DNA of 64,000 bases, taken from CAVUAF01 sp963739375. GTDB taxonomy: Bacteria; Acidobacteriota; Terriglobia; Terriglobales; Acidobacteriaceae. Below, in pieces: positions 43,783 through 50,894 of this stretch. How positions within the stretch are numbered: the first letter of the stretch is position 1; every line of letters starts with the position of its first letter. The DNA lies in assembly GCA_963739375.1 (NCBI GenBank), contig CAVUAF010000017.1:222812-286811 (forward strand). The letters are read 5' to 3'. The notes under the pieces were generated by a model. The model saw only the letters and a program-made list of their open reading frames with translations, ran no database searches and was not told where the DNA came from. A program made the position numbers and the translations under genes.

Positions 43783-43792
43783 TAGAATCCGG
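43783..43792 (+). promoter_or_regulatory. Candidate -10 element of the pilin-like gene
   Basis: TAGAATCCGG lies 26-35 nt upstream of the ATG at 43818, again with the TAnAATCnGG pattern. No clear -35 is seen. Confidence 0.4.
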
Positions 43793-43817
43793 CGCCTCAC
43801 CGTTAGGAGGTTTTGCT

Positions 43818-44270
43818 ATGAAGAGGATGATCGTCGTTGCGCTCTGCCTGTGTGCGCTTGGGGTGCTGGCCTGCGCGCAGGAAGCCAAGCCCGACGTGAA
43901 GTCGCTGGAAGCGCGGGCGGTCGCCGTCGTGCGCACCATCAACACCGCGCAAGTCACCTACGCCGCCACTTATGCCGCCCAGGGCTTCGTTTGTTCGCTG
44001 ACCCCGATGATGGAAGAACAGGCGGGCGCCAAGCCGACCCCCGAGCACGCCGGCCTGATCTCCAAGAGCATCTACGACAAGGACCGCATGTACCGCTTTG
44101 AGGTCAAGTGCCCGGCCGGCAGCAGCAAGCCGGTGAAGGCCTACACCTCCACCGCCACGCCGCTGGTGAAGGGAGCGCGCGCGTTTTGCTCGGATCAGAG
44201 CGGCGTCATCCGCACCTCGGCCGACGGTAAAGCGGAGACCTGCCTGGCGAAGGGTGAGCCGTTGTTGTAG
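43818..44270 (+). CDS. Secreted pilin-like globular domain protein
   Basis: 150 aa with a perfect AGGAGG 7 nt before the ATG. A signal peptide (MKRMIVVALCLCALGVLACA) replaces the usual prepilin leader. The mature part, VKSLEARAVAVVRTINTAQV then TYAATYAAQGFVCSLTPM, resembles the segment of Acidobacteriota type IV pilins in which (A)SLRTINTA..TY..TY..GF..SL follows the N-terminal helix. Three Cys may pair (GFVCSL, VKCPAGS, AFCSDQ). It therefore looks like a pilin head without its polymerising helix, released into the periplasm. The Cys in LACAQ could also allow lipidation. Confidence 0.72.
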   Translation: MKRMIVVALCLCALGVLACAQEAKPDVKSLEARAVAVVRTINTAQVTYAATYAAQGFVCSLTPMMEEQAGAKPTPEHAGLISKSIYDKDRMYRFEVKCPAGSSKPVKAYTSTATPLVKGARAFCSDQSGVIRTSADGKAETCLAKGEPLL

Positions 44271-44273
44271 CGG

Positions 44274-45527
44274 CTACTCGTAGCGCAGCGCCTCGATGGG
44301 ATCGAGGCGCGAGGCCTTCAGCGCCGGCAGCATGCCGCTGATCAGGCCCACGACCGTGAGGATCACGGTGGCGATCACCAGGGTCGAAGTGTCGATCGCC
44401 AGGTGGATGTCGGCGGTCTTCGCGTCCGCATCTTCGATGAAGGCGCTGAACAGCGGCAGCGACCCGACCGTGGCCGACACCAGGTAGGCCAGCGCGATTC
44501 CCAGCAGTCCGCCGGCGAAGGTGATGGCCAGCGCCTCCGCCAGGAACTGCACCAGGATGTGCCGCCGCCGCGCCCCCAGCGCCTTTTCCACCCCGATCTC
44601 GCGCGTGCGCTGCGTCACCGCCACCAGCATGATGTTCATCAGGCTCACTCCGCCGATGCCCAGCGTCAGCACTCCGACAAACGTCAGCAGCACCTTGATG
44701 GCGGTGGTCAGGATGCGGATCTCCGCCAGGTCTTCCAGCAGGTTGTCGACGAAGATGGCGCGCCGGTCCTCGACCTTGTAGCCGTGGTGCGCGGCCAATG
44801 AAGCGCGCACCGCCTTCTCGATCTGCTTCGACTTTGCCCCCTCGTAGTTCATCCAGATGCCCGCCAGGTAGTGCGTGTCGTGCACCGCCCCGAAGGAGGT
44901 GAAGGGCGTGAGGACGAAGCTGTTGTCGTTACTGTCGCCCTCCTGCACCTTGTGCTTCATGACGCCGATCACCGTGTAGGTGACCCCCAGGATGCGTATC
45001 TCCTGCCCCACCGCCGGCCGCCCGGAGAAGAGTTTCTGCTTGACCTGGTCGCCGATGAACGCCACCCGCGCGTGCGCCGTCAGGTCTTCATCGTTCAGCC
45101 CGCGGCCCTCCTTCACCAGCATCTTGCGGATGTCCTGGAAGCCGGGGTAAACGCCGCGCACCTCGAACTGGAAGTTCCGGTTCTCGTACTGCACGGTGCC
45201 GCCGCCGACCGCCGACATGGGCGTGATGTACTTGATGCCCGGCACCTCGGTGACGATGTGCTCGACGTCGTCCAGGGTGAAGCGGATTTGGGTGCCGGCT
45301 TTCACCCCGCCGGCCTGCAGCGTGGTGCGGCCGGGGAACACCCCGATGGCGTTGTTGCCGAAGTTGGCGAACACCATCATGACCGCGCGCTCGAAGCCGT
45401 CGCCGTAGCTGAGCAGCAGCACCACCGTGGCGATGCCCCACGCCATCCCCAGCATGGTCAGCAAGGCGCGCCGCCGGTCATGGCGCAGCGCCGAGGAAGC
45501 CTGTGCGAGCAGGGCGCGCAGCATCAT
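44274..45527 (-). CDS. MacB-type ABC transporter permease (second of pair)
   Basis: 417 aa with the MacB/FtsX layout: an N-terminal membrane helix (LLTMLGMAWGIATVVLLLSY), a large periplasmic MacB-PCD domain (about 50-270) and three C-terminal helices in an FtsX domain (LLTFVGVLTLGIGGVSLMNI, AITFAGGLLGIALAYLVSAT, and one before the end). VTQRTREIGVEKALGARRRH is the coupling motif, and SRLDPIEALRYE is the usual C-terminus. The ATG overlaps the stop of the preceding permease gene. No ATPase or membrane-fusion partner is adjacent in the window. Confidence 0.9.
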   Translation of the reverse strand: MMLRALLAQASSALRHDRRRALLTMLGMAWGIATVVLLLSYGDGFERAVMMVFANFGNNAIGVFPGRTTLQAGGVKAGTQIRFTLDDVEHIVTEVPGIKYITPMSAVGGGTVQYENRNFQFEVRGVYPGFQDIRKMLVKEGRGLNDEDLTAHARVAFIGDQVKQKLFSGRPAVGQEIRILGVTYTVIGVMKHKVQEGDSNDNSFVLTPFTSFGAVHDTHYLAGIWMNYEGAKSKQIEKAVRASLAAHHGYKVEDRRAIFVDNLLEDLAEIRILTTAIKVLLTFVGVLTLGIGGVSLMNIMLVAVTQRTREIGVEKALGARRRHILVQFLAEALAITFAGGLLGIALAYLVSATVGSLPLFSAFIEDADAKTADIHLAIDTSTLVIATVILTVVGLISGMLPALKASRLDPIEALRYE

Positions 45528-46774
45528 GCTTCGTGCCTCAAGGCTTCCACCGGCGTCAGCAGGGCCGCGCGCCGTGCCGGGTACAGCGCGGCAAACGTCC
45601 CGGCGACCGCCAGGGAGAGGATCGCGACCGCCGCCGACGCCGGCACGATGTGTGGCGGATCGAAGCCTTCCGGCAACTGCACGTTGGTCATCAGCGCCAT
45701 CAGGCCCAGCGTCGCTCCCAGCCCGATGCCGCCGCTGAGCAGCGTAAGAAACGCGCCTTCCAGGAAGAACTGCGTCAGGATGTTGCGCCGAGTGGCGCCC
45801 ACGGCTTTGCGCAGCCCGATCTCCCGCGTGCGCTCACTCACCGCCACCAGCATGATGTTGACGATCCCAATCGCCCCCAGCGCCAGCGTCACCGCGCCCA
45901 CGCTGCCCAGGAAATAATCCATCGCGTCCCAGATCTTGCCGATTGTCTCCTCGTCCGCCACCGTGTCCTCGTCCTCGAACGCTTCCTTGACGCTGGCATC
46001 GAAGCCATGCCGCCGGGCGATGATGCGGTGCACTTCCAGCTTGGCCTGCTCGTGCTCCCCCCGCGTGCGCGGCTTGTAGTTGAGGTAGCCCACGGCCCGG
46101 CGCTGCATCTCACCGCGCATGGGGGAGAGCGTGAACATCGTCTGGATGGGGATAAAGACGCGGAGGTTGGTGCCGTTGTTGCCCTCGCGCCCAATCCGCC
46201 GCAGCTTCCCGATGACCTCAAAGCGGGTGCCGTTCAGCAGGATGCTGCCGCCCACCACCGGCTTGCCGGGAAAGAGCTGCCGCGCCGCCTCGTCGCCGAT
46301 GATGGCCACGTGCCGCCGCTCGTTGTCGTCCTCCTCGGTGAACCAGCGCCCTACCTCGATCGGCATGGTGCGGATGTGGTTGTAGCTCGCGGAGGTGCCG
46401 GTCACGCCTCCGGCCAGGCTGTTGAAGTCGCTGACCGCGCGCACGTCGCCGCGCCCAATCACCGGCGACACCGCCCCCACGATCCGCGCTTCGTCACGGA
46501 TCGCGAAGTAGTCCCCGTAAGTCAGCTGGTAGAAGCGCCCGGAATTCATGTTGCCGGGGATCACCGGGGTGCGGGCCCCGAAGATGAACATGATGTTGTC
46601 GCCCAGGTCCGCCAGTTGCCGGTGCTGTCCCGAGCGGAAGCCTTCCCCCAGCCCCACCAGCAGCAACAGCGAGCCCACGCCCCAGGCGATCCCGAACATG
46701 GTCAGGAAGGAGCGCAGCTTGTGCGCCCACAGGGTGCGCAGCGTCTGGACGAAGATGTCGAACAGCAGGCGCAT
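45524..46774 (-). CDS. MacB-type ABC transporter permease (first of pair)
   Basis: 416 aa; the ATG at 46774 places the first helix correctly (LRSFLTMFGIAWGVGSLLLL). A periplasmic MacB-PCD domain spans about 45-275, followed by the FtsX domain (VGAVTLALGAIGIVNIMLVA, VSERTREIGLRKAVGATRRN, ending LLTPVEALRHEA). It differs from its neighbour across most of the periplasmic domain, so the two may form a heterodimer. The transporter would use mechanical coupling from a cytoplasmic ATPase to act on a periplasmic substrate such as a peptide, lipoprotein or drug. The ATPase must be encoded elsewhere. Confidence 0.9.
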   Translation of the reverse strand: MRLLFDIFVQTLRTLWAHKLRSFLTMFGIAWGVGSLLLLVGLGEGFRSGQHRQLADLGDNIMFIFGARTPVIPGNMNSGRFYQLTYGDYFAIRDEARIVGAVSPVIGRGDVRAVSDFNSLAGGVTGTSASYNHIRTMPIEVGRWFTEEDDNERRHVAIIGDEAARQLFPGKPVVGGSILLNGTRFEVIGKLRRIGREGNNGTNLRVFIPIQTMFTLSPMRGEMQRRAVGYLNYKPRTRGEHEQAKLEVHRIIARRHGFDASVKEAFEDEDTVADEETIGKIWDAMDYFLGSVGAVTLALGAIGIVNIMLVAVSERTREIGLRKAVGATRRNILTQFFLEGAFLTLLSGGIGLGATLGLMALMTNVQLPEGFDPPHIVPASAAVAILSLAVAGTFAALYPARRAALLTPVEALRHEA

Positions 46775-46894
46775 GAGTGCGAAGCGGGGTCCCCGCGATA
46801 AAGACGTTTCTCCCCGCGCGAGGTTGCGGTCGGATGCTGTGAAAGTACCGGCTTTTCGCCTGCGCGACAACCATCGCGGCGGGCCGAGGAATGA

Positions 46895-47782
46895 CTACTT
46901 CGGAGCGCCGGCCCGGGCCGCGGCCGCCTCGGGATACTCGTAGACGCCGCGCCCCGCCTTGCGTCCCAGGCGCCCGGCCTTGACGTACTGCACCAGCAGC
47001 GGCGCCGGACGGAATTTTTCTCCCAGCGTCTTGTGCAGGTATTCCAGGATGTGCAGGCGCGTGTCGAGCCCCACCAGGTCCACCATCTCGAACGGCCCCA
47101 TGGGATGGTTCAGGCCCAGCTTGATGGCCTTGTCGATGTCGGCGGCCGAGGCGATGCCTTCCTGCAGCATGTAGAACGCCTCGTTCCCGAGCATGGCGTT
47201 GATACGGCTGGTGATGAATCCCGGCGCCTCGCGGATCACCACCGTTTCCTTGCCCATGCGCCGCCCCACCTCCACCGCCGCCGCCAGCGTCTCCTCGCTG
47301 GTCTCCAGGCCGCGCACGATCTCCAGCAGCTTCATCTTGGGGACGGGATTGAAGAAGTGCATGCCCACGCAGCGCGGCGCCCGGTAGGTGACCGAGGCAA
47401 TTTCGGTGATGCTGAGCGACGAGGTATTCGACGCCAGGAGGGCGCCCGGCCGGCAGATTTTGTCGAGCAGGGTGAAGATCTCGATCTTCGATTCCATCTC
47501 CTCGGGCACGGCCTCGATCACCAGGTCGGCATCGCGCGCCGCCTGCTCCACCGAGCCCGCGTACTCGATGCGCTGAAACGCCGCGTTCGCCGCGTCCGGC
47601 GCGACCTTCCCCAGTTCCACCGCCTTGTCCAGGTGGCCGCGGATCTCCGTCTCCGCCTTGCGCAGCGCCGCCGGCAGCACGTCTTCCAGGACGGTGCGAA
47701 AGCCGCCCAGCGCCGCCGCGTGCGCGATGCCCCGCCCCATGATGCCGGCCCCGATCACCGCCACCGTGCGTATTTCCGGCAT
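46895..47782 (-). CDS. 3-hydroxyacyl-CoA / 3-hydroxybutyryl-CoA dehydrogenase
   Basis: 295 aa, full length. The NAD-binding Rossmann motif is RTVAVIGAGIMGRGIAHAAA at the N-terminus. Further signatures are DLVIEAVPEEMESKIEIF, ASNTSSLSITEIAS, the catalytic His in MHFFNPVPKMKLLEIV, and the C-terminal domain APGFITSRINAMLGNEAFYM then NHPMGPFEMVDLVGLDT. It oxidises L-3-hydroxyacyl-CoA to 3-ketoacyl-CoA in beta-oxidation or butyrate metabolism. It follows the 67-aa gene by 3 nt and is probably co-transcribed with it. Confidence 0.93.
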   Translation of the reverse strand: MPEIRTVAVIGAGIMGRGIAHAAALGGFRTVLEDVLPAALRKAETEIRGHLDKAVELGKVAPDAANAAFQRIEYAGSVEQAARDADLVIEAVPEEMESKIEIFTLLDKICRPGALLASNTSSLSITEIASVTYRAPRCVGMHFFNPVPKMKLLEIVRGLETSEETLAAAVEVGRRMGKETVVIREAPGFITSRINAMLGNEAFYMLQEGIASAADIDKAIKLGLNHPMGPFEMVDLVGLDTRLHILEYLHKTLGEKFRPAPLLVQYVKAGRLGRKAGRGVYEYPEAAAARAGAPK

Positions 47783-47785
47783 CGC

Positions 47786-47989
47786 CTACTTGTTCTCCAG
47801 TTGCTCGAGCACCTTGAGATAGTTGGGATCGGCCTTGCGCATGTAAGCCGCCAGGCGCAGCCGCTCCTCCTCGGTGATGAACGAGAAATTGGCGGTGATA
47901 CGCCGCAGCGTGGCCGCAATGTCGTCCACGTAGTTCATCATCCGGATCAGCTCTCCCGTTACCACGGTCTTGCTCCGCTCTTGCTCCAT
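47786..47989 (-). CDS. Small helical protein of unknown function
   Basis: 67 aa. The ATG at 47989 is chosen because GGGAGG lies 10 nt upstream; the ATG at 47998 is too close to that site. The product is entirely helical and charged (MEQERSKTVVTGELIRMMNY, ITEEERLRLAAYMRKADPNY), ending LKVLEQLENK. It lies 3 nt before the hydroxyacyl-CoA dehydrogenase gene. No family is recognised; a regulatory or adaptor role is only a guess. Confidence 0.65.
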   Translation of the reverse strand: MEQERSKTVVTGELIRMMNYVDDIAATLRRITANFSFITEEERLRLAAYMRKADPNYLKVLEQLENK

Positions 47990-48100
47990 AGGACACATGC
48001 CTCCCACGGCGGGCCGCGCCGCTCCCTGGCCAAACAGCCATTGTCGTCTGTCGGCGTTGGTTTAGTAAAGCCGCCGGCCCCGGGCGTCCGCGGGCGCGGC

Positions 48101-48106
48101 TACAAT
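48101..48106 (+). promoter_or_regulatory. Candidate -10 box giving a near-leaderless hemerythrin mRNA
   Basis: TACAAT ends 6 nt before the GTG at 48113. Transcription would begin at or near the start codon. The pattern continues TACAATCAGGG. Confidence 0.4.
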
Positions 48107-48112
48107 CAGGGC

Positions 48113-48607
48113 GTGCTCCGCGACCCCAGCCTGGCCCCGCTCTCCCGCCAGCACCAGCACGCGCTGGCGCTGTGTGTGCGCATCACGCGGGCGCTGGCGC
48201 CTCCGGAACCGGGAAAGCGGCGCGGTTCCCCCGCGCCCGCCGCCTGGGAGCGGGAAGTCGCGGCGCTCTTCGAATCCGAGATTCGCCACCATTTCGACGC
48301 CGAGGAGCAGGTGCTGTTTCCCGCCGTGCGCCGCCGCGACACTCTGGAGCCGCTCGTCCTGCGCCTGCTCGACGAACACGCGCGGCTGCGGGCCGCCGTC
48401 CGCGCCGCCGCCGCTAGCGCCCTCGGGCCTGCCGGCCTGCTCGACTTTGCCGCGCTGCTCTCCGCTCACATCCGCATCGAGGAAGGCGAGCTCTTCGAAG
48501 CCATGCAGCGCCTGCTGACCGCGCCGGAACTCGCTGCGCTGGGCGCGCAGGTCACCGCCTTCTTCGCCGCCCGCGGCCTCGCCGGGCCCGCCTGCGGCCT
48601 GCCGTAA
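48113..48607 (+). CDS. Hemerythrin HHE-domain protein
   Basis: 164 aa from GTG, with no Shine-Dalgarno and a TACAAT box just upstream, so it may be leaderless. The iron-ligand pattern of the HHE cation-binding family is visible: LSRQHQHALAL, IRHHFDAEEQVLFPAV, RLLDEHARLRA and LLSAHIRIEEGELFEAM. These non-heme di-iron proteins bind oxygen, nitric oxide or iron. The sequence between the first two motifs has a Pro/Gly/Arg loop. It converges on malQ with only a 10-nt gap. Confidence 0.82.
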   Translation: MLRDPSLAPLSRQHQHALALCVRITRALAPPEPGKRRGSPAPAAWEREVAALFESEIRHHFDAEEQVLFPAVRRRDTLEPLVLRLLDEHARLRAAVRAAAASALGPAGLLDFAALLSAHIRIEEGELFEAMQRLLTAPELAALGAQVTAFFAARGLAGPACGLP

Positions 48608-48617
48608 CCGTTGCCGC

Positions 48618-50183
48618 TCAGGCCGCGAACTCCTCGTGCGCTTCCCGGTCGTGCTGCTGGTGGGCCGCGGCGGCAGCGCGCACCGCGGCGTCGCGGTCAC
48701 AGACCTCCGCCAGCACCCCCAGCCGCGCGGCGAGTTCCGGCCGCAGGGCGCCGGCCTCATAGCGCCACGTCCAGTTGTCCTCGGGATGGCTGGGGACATT
48801 CATGCGCGCGTCGCTGCCCAGGCCCAGCACGTCCTGTAGCGGCACCATGCACAGGTCGGCGACGCTCGCCTCCGCCGCCCGGATGAACCCCCAGGGCACC
48901 TCCGCCTCGCTGTCTTCCAGCCCAAAATACGCGCGCGCGTGCCGCTTCTCGTCTTCGGTGGCCAGGTTGCGCCACCACCCCAGCGTGGTGTCGTTGTCGT
49001 GGGTCCCGGTGTAGATCACGGTATTGCGCTCCAGCCGGTGCGGCAGGTGCATGTGCGCGCCGGGGTTGCCGAACCCGAACTGCAGCACGCGCATCCCGGG
49101 CAGGCGCAGGCGCTCGCGCAGCGCGTGCACCTCGGGCGTGATGATGCCCAGGTCCTCGGCGACGATCGGCAGCTCGCCCAGCGCGGCGCGCAGCGCCTGG
49201 AACAGCGCATCGTTCGGTCCCTTGACCCAGCGCCCGTGGACGGCGGTGGTTTCGCTCGCCGGGATTTCCCAGTACGACTCGAAGCCGCGGAAGTGGTCGA
49301 TGCGGATCACGTCGCACTGCTCCAGCGTCCAGCGCAGCCGCTGGATCCACCAGTCGTACCCGCGCTGCGCCAGCACCTCCCAGCGGTACAGCGGATTGCC
49401 CCAGTACTGCCCGGTCTCGCTGAAGGCGTCGGGGGGCACGCCGCTCACCACCTCGGGCTGCAGCTTGTCATCGAGCCGGAAGATGTCGCGGTGTACCCAC
49501 ACGTCCGCGCTGTCGAGGTTCACGAAGATGGCGACGTCGCCCAGCAGGCGGATGCCGCGCCGGTGCGCCGCCTGCCGCAGCGAGCGCCACTGCTCCGCGA
49601 ACGCGAACTGGATCACGCGTTCGACTTCCACCTCCTGCCGCAGCTCTTCGCGCGCCTGCGCCAGCGCCGCCTCGTGGCGCCACGCCAGCTCCCCTGGCCA
49701 CTCGTTCCACGGGCGCTGTGCGTGGTGCTGCCGCAGCGCGTGGAACAGGACGAAGTCCTCCAGCCACCACGCCGCCTCGTTGCAGAAATCGTGGAAGCGC
49801 GCCCGGTGCGCCCCGGAAGCGTGGCGCAGGAAGTTGCCCGCGGCCTCGCGCAACAGCGGCAGCTTGGTGGCGCGCACTTCGTCGTAGTCGATGTGCCCGT
49901 GGCGCGCGGGCAGGGAAGCCAGGCGCGCCGCGTCAATCCAGCCGCGCTCCGCCAGCCGCTCCAGGCTGACCAGCAGTTCGTTGCCCGCGAACGCCGAGAT
50001 GGAAGAATACGGCGAGTTGCCCAGGCCGACCGGGTTCAGCGGCAGCACCTGCCAGGCGCCCTGCCGCGCCGCCGCCAGGAAGTCGAGGAACTCATACGCC
50101 GCCGGCCCAAAGTCGCCGATGCCGCCGCGCGACGGCAGCGACGTTGGGTGCAACAGGATTCCGGACGTCCGCTCTCCCAGCAT
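48618..50183 (-). CDS. malQ: 4-alpha-glucanotransferase (GH77)
   Basis: 521 aa, the usual size of the shorter MalQ/DPE1 form. Motifs: GILLHPTSLPSRGGIGDFGP at the N-terminus, WQVLPLNPVGLGNSPYSS, RGIRLLGDVAIFVNLDSADV, VSGVPPDAFSETGQYWGNPL (the GH77 loop), VIRIDHFRGFESYWEIPA with the catalytic Asp, ELPIVAEDLGIITPEV with the acid/base Glu, and TGTHDNDTTLGWW. It transfers maltooligosaccharide units in glycogen or starch metabolism in the cytoplasm. No other glycogen genes lie in the window. Confidence 0.96.
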   Translation of the reverse strand: MLGERTSGILLHPTSLPSRGGIGDFGPAAYEFLDFLAAARQGAWQVLPLNPVGLGNSPYSSISAFAGNELLVSLERLAERGWIDAARLASLPARHGHIDYDEVRATKLPLLREAAGNFLRHASGAHRARFHDFCNEAAWWLEDFVLFHALRQHHAQRPWNEWPGELAWRHEAALAQAREELRQEVEVERVIQFAFAEQWRSLRQAAHRRGIRLLGDVAIFVNLDSADVWVHRDIFRLDDKLQPEVVSGVPPDAFSETGQYWGNPLYRWEVLAQRGYDWWIQRLRWTLEQCDVIRIDHFRGFESYWEIPASETTAVHGRWVKGPNDALFQALRAALGELPIVAEDLGIITPEVHALRERLRLPGMRVLQFGFGNPGAHMHLPHRLERNTVIYTGTHDNDTTLGWWRNLATEDEKRHARAYFGLEDSEAEVPWGFIRAAEASVADLCMVPLQDVLGLGSDARMNVPSHPEDNWTWRYEAGALRPELAARLGVLAEVCDRDAAVRAAAAAHQQHDREAHEEFAA

Positions 50184-50227
50184 GTTGCACCATGATATCG
50201 GAACGTCTCCGCGCCCTCGCCAAAATG

Positions 50228-50250
50228 AAAAACGCGAGCGTTAGCCCGCG
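50228..50250 (-). terminator. Probable terminator after the 70-aa membrane protein
   Basis: On the minus strand CGCGGGC pairs imperfectly (one mismatch) with GCTCGCG across a short loop, then a T-rich tail (TTTTT). It is a close relative of the 50827-50850 hairpin. Confidence 0.65.
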
Positions 50251-50264
50251 TCTTCGCAACCTCG

Positions 50265-50477
50265 TCACGTAATAAGCAACCGGATTGATACAGCAAGGAA
50301 GAAGAAACCCGCAGCGACAAAGCACGCCGCCAGTATTCGAATCCGCCGAACAGATTTGGCTGGTGGAAGTGAACCAAGTTGTATCTGTTTGTCGAGCAAT
50401 TGGTGAAACAGCAATGGCCGAATCATCATGAGAACGCCCAGTACGACAATGACGATACCGGCTATCGCTCCAAACAA
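50265..50477 (-). CDS. Small two-helix membrane protein
   Basis: 70 aa starting at TTG, with GGAG 8 nt upstream. Two hydrophobic helices (FGAIAGIVIVVLGVLMMIRP; ILAACFVAAGFFFLAVSIRL) flank a short polar loop. Base composition is markedly more AT-rich than the flanking genes. It lies 18 nt downstream of a gene for a protein with the same topology. No family is recognised. Confidence 0.55.
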   Translation of the reverse strand: MFGAIAGIVIVVLGVLMMIRPLLFHQLLDKQIQLGSLPPAKSVRRIRILAACFVAAGFFFLAVSIRLLIT

Positions 50478-50495
50478 TCGTCACGCTCCGGGATA

Positions 50496-50738
50496 TCAAT
50501 GGATGGCACTTAGAACTACCTTAACAAAGACAACAGTAAAATAGATGGCGGCGATTAGAAGTATTGCTCCTGCGATTTGTGAGTCTAGGCCCCGTTTGTC
50601 CGGTTCCGCGCGCCGCGGCCATCTATTCAGAAGACGAATTAGCTCCGTATAGCGCGTCGGTCTGCAGACCATGAGCAATGAAACAACGAAGAAGATCGCG
50701 GTTGCGAGCCCACCGACAATAAGAAGAAGTATTTTCAC
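50496..50738 (-). CDS. Small two-helix membrane protein
   Basis: 80 aa starting at GTG; no strong ribosome binding site is seen. Two membrane helices (ILLLIVGGLATAIFFVVSLL and IAGAILLIAAIYFTVVFVKV) flank a basic loop (RPTRYTELIRLLNRWPRRAE). As with its downstream neighbour, GC content is low for this genome. Both may belong to a recently acquired or weakly selected pair. Function unknown. Confidence 0.55.
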   Translation of the reverse strand: MKILLLIVGGLATAIFFVVSLLMVCRPTRYTELIRLLNRWPRRAEPDKRGLDSQIAGAILLIAAIYFTVVFVKVVLSAIH

Positions 50739-50826
50739 AAACGTTCAGTACGCAAAACAGATGCCATGATAGCTGTGGCCGCTGGCACTCCTGTAGCGGC
50801 CATTGTAGCCACCGCCAACCCAAATG

Positions 50827-50850
50827 AAAAACGCGGGCCGGTAGCCCGCG
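50827..50850 (-). terminator. Terminator after the M1-like protein gene
   Basis: On the minus strand CGCGGGC pairs perfectly with GCCCGCG around a 5-nt loop, followed by TTTTT. It lies 45 nt past the stop at 50895. Confidence 0.85.
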
Positions 50851-50854
50851 TCCT

Positions 50855-50894
50855 CAAAATCTCCAAATCTCTAAATGGAAAAATCTCCAAATTC
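50855..50894. repeat. Octad tandem tract (CCAAATCT type)
   Basis: Five 8-nt units: CAAAATCT, CCAAATCT, CTAAATGG, AAAAATCT, CCAAATTC. It abuts the stop codon of the M1-like gene (50895). Confidence 0.8.
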
